Part shown: in pieces, positions 62,937-64,000 of the stretch
How the letters are laid out: every line of letters starts with the position of its first letter
Numbering within the stretch: position 1 is the first letter of the stretch
The notes under the pieces: model-generated
The model's database searches: none
What the model was told of the DNA's origin: nothing
What the model saw: only the letters and a program-made list of their open reading frames with translations
NCBI GenBank assembly: GCA_964405265.1
Contig: CAYONC010000002.1
Coordinates: forward strand, 1-64,000
Direction: 5' to 3'
DNA from: Eshraghiella sp964405265
Lineage (GTDB): Bacteria; Bacillota; Clostridia; Lachnospirales; Lachnospiraceae
DNA: 64,000 nucleotides
Program-made: the position numbers and the translations under genes

Positions 62937-64000
62937 TTTGTTATGCCTCCTTGTAAACTTTCTAAAGTATGTTTCTTAAATTCGCTATATCTTCCTTCTT
63001 CAATAGCTTCTCTGATATCTTCCATAAGATGATTGTAAAAATACAGGTTATGAAGTACACAGAGTCTCATACCTAACATTTCTCCGGCTTTCAGCAGATG
63101 TCTTATATAAGCCCTGCTGTAGCTCCTGCATGCCGGGCATCCGCATCCCGGTTCAATCGGTAACGAATCCCTTTCGTATCGCGCATTGAACAGATTCAGC
63201 CTGCCATGCCCTGTATATACATGCCCGTGTCTTCCGTTCCTGGACGGATATACACAGTCAAAGAAATCAACACCGCGGTCCACTGCCTCAAGAATGTTGG
63301 CAGGTGTACCGACGCCCATAAGATATACAGGTCTGTTAACCGGAAGGTTGGGAACAACCGCATCGATTATCCTGTACATTTCTTCATGACTCTCCCCTAC
63401 CGCAAGTCCTCCTATGGCATATCCGTCAAGATTAAGTGCCGCAATTTCCCTGGCATGCCTTATACGGATGTCATCATATGTTCCGCCCTGATTGATACCG
63501 AACAGCAGCTGTTCCGGATTAACCGTACCAGGCAGTGAATTGAGCCTTGCCATTTCATCTTTACATCTTACAAGCCACCGGGTGGTTCTGTCAACTGATT
63601 TTTCAACATATTCCCTCGGAGACGGGTTTTCAATGCATTCATCAAATGCCATTGCTATCGTCGAGCCGAGATTGGACTGTATCTGCATACTTTCCTCAGG
63701 CCCCATAAAAATATGCCTGCCGTCGATGTGCGAATTGAAGTATACGCCTTCTTCTTTTATTTTTCTCAGTTTTGCAAGCGAAAACACCTGAAATCCGCCC
63801 GAATCGGTAAGAATCGGCCTGTCCCAGTTCATAAACTTATGAAGTCCGCCCATATCCTTAATGAGCCTGTCACCGGTTCTTACATGAAGATGATATGTGT
63901 TGGAGAGTTCAACCTGACAGCCTATCTCCCTTAAATCATCAGTCGATACCGCACCTTTTATGGCAGCAACGGTACCGACATTCATGAATACCGGTGTCTG
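62933..64000 (-). CDS. tgt: tRNA-guanine transglycosylase (partial at window edge)
   Basis: Exchanges guanine 34 of certain tRNAs for preQ1/queuine. At least 355 residues are visible; the frame runs off the window (visible start QTPVFMNVGT), so about 25-30 N-terminal residues are missing. Seen are the catalytic aspartate segments LTDSGGFQVFSL and FDCVYPSRNGRHG, the substrate loop GGLAVGE and the zinc site CGCPACRSY with the later His in LCVLHNLYFYNHL. Truncation is only by the window. Confidence 0.96.
   Translation of the reverse strand, partial: QTPVFMNVGTVAAIKGAVSTDDLREIGCQVELSNTYHLHVRTGDRLIKDMGGLHKFMNWDRPILTDSGGFQVFSLAKLRKIKEEGVYFNSHIDGRHIFMGPEESMQIQSNLGSTIAMAFDECIENPSPREYVEKSVDRTTRWLVRCKDEMARLNSLPGTVNPEQLLFGINQGGTYDDIRIRHAREIAALNLDGYAIGGLAVGESHEEMYRIIDAVVPNLPVNRPVYLMGVGTPANILEAVDRGVDFFDCVYPSRNGRHGHVYTGHGRLNLFNARYERDSLPIEPGCGCPACRSYSRAYIRHLLKAGEMLGMRLCVLHNLYFYNHLMEDIREAIEEGRYSEFKKHTLESLQGGITK

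Noticed and set aside
62933..64000. Truncated tgt as a pseudogene
   Set aside because: The frame is intact up to the window border and the missing part is outside the sequence given.

Overview
The window reads as a chromosomal segment of a motile, endospore-forming, low-to-mid GC Firmicute, most likely a Lachnospiraceae (Clostridium cluster XIVa) relative of Roseburia, Lachnospira or Butyrivibrio. This rests on the gene content and order (a fla/che operon of clostridial layout with flbD, fliY, cheC, cheD and a whiG-type sigma factor; codY; spoIIGA-sigE-sigG) and on protein features such as a DUF5057-like giant exported protein. The exact genus is inference. Every gene I can support lies on the minus strand, so transcription runs from position 64000 down to 1. 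There are no tRNA or rRNA genes, no IS elements and no CRISPR array. No gap between genes exceeds about 200 bases.

In transcription order: (i) tgt (cut by the window edge) and yajC, closed by a strong terminator. (ii) The sporulation trio spoIIGA-sigE-sigG, behind a promoter that carries two exact Spo0A-box heptamers and a wide -35/-10 spacing. (iii) A complete type IV pilus locus in two likely transcripts: an unknown membrane protein with pilB and pilT, whose promoter overlaps the end of sigG, then pilC, pilA, pilD, a pilM-pilN fusion, a pilO-like gene, four minor-prepilin-like genes and a 1484-residue exported protein, closed by an 18-bp perfect terminator hairpin. (iv) yifB(comM)-dprA-topA-codY, genes linked to DNA processing, supercoiling and nutrient control. 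(v) A fla/che operon of about 33 kb: flgB-flgC-fliE-fliF-fliG-fliH-fliI-fliJ-motE-fliK-flgD-orf-flgE-flbD-motA-motB-fliL-fliM-fliY-cheY-fliO-fliP-fliQ-fliR-flhB-flhA-flhF-flhG-pilZ-cheB-cheA-cheW-cheC-cheD-orf-sigD-fapA-orf-swrB-like-mltG-like, closed by a terminator. (vi) rpsB-tsf with their own terminator.

The fla/che operon encodes the basal body, the export apparatus, the switch, the motor, the hook, most of the chemotaxis signalling core and sigma-D. Flagellin, hook-associated proteins, FlgM, FlgG, CheR and receptors are not in this window. The operon starts just behind codY, with a sigma-A-type promoter and a candidate CodY box. Its tail holds less familiar genes: FapA, a membrane-tethered SwrB-like protein and a stand-alone MltG-LysM-like protein.

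The least described part is the pilus locus. It holds four minor-prepilin-like proteins, one a 755-residue PilX-like protein with a beta-solenoid-looking body, followed by a giant exported protein that appears to contain three copies of an alpha/beta module. I suggest these form a surface-displayed pilus tip complex. An unrecognised bitopic protein with an internal repeat opens the pil cluster.
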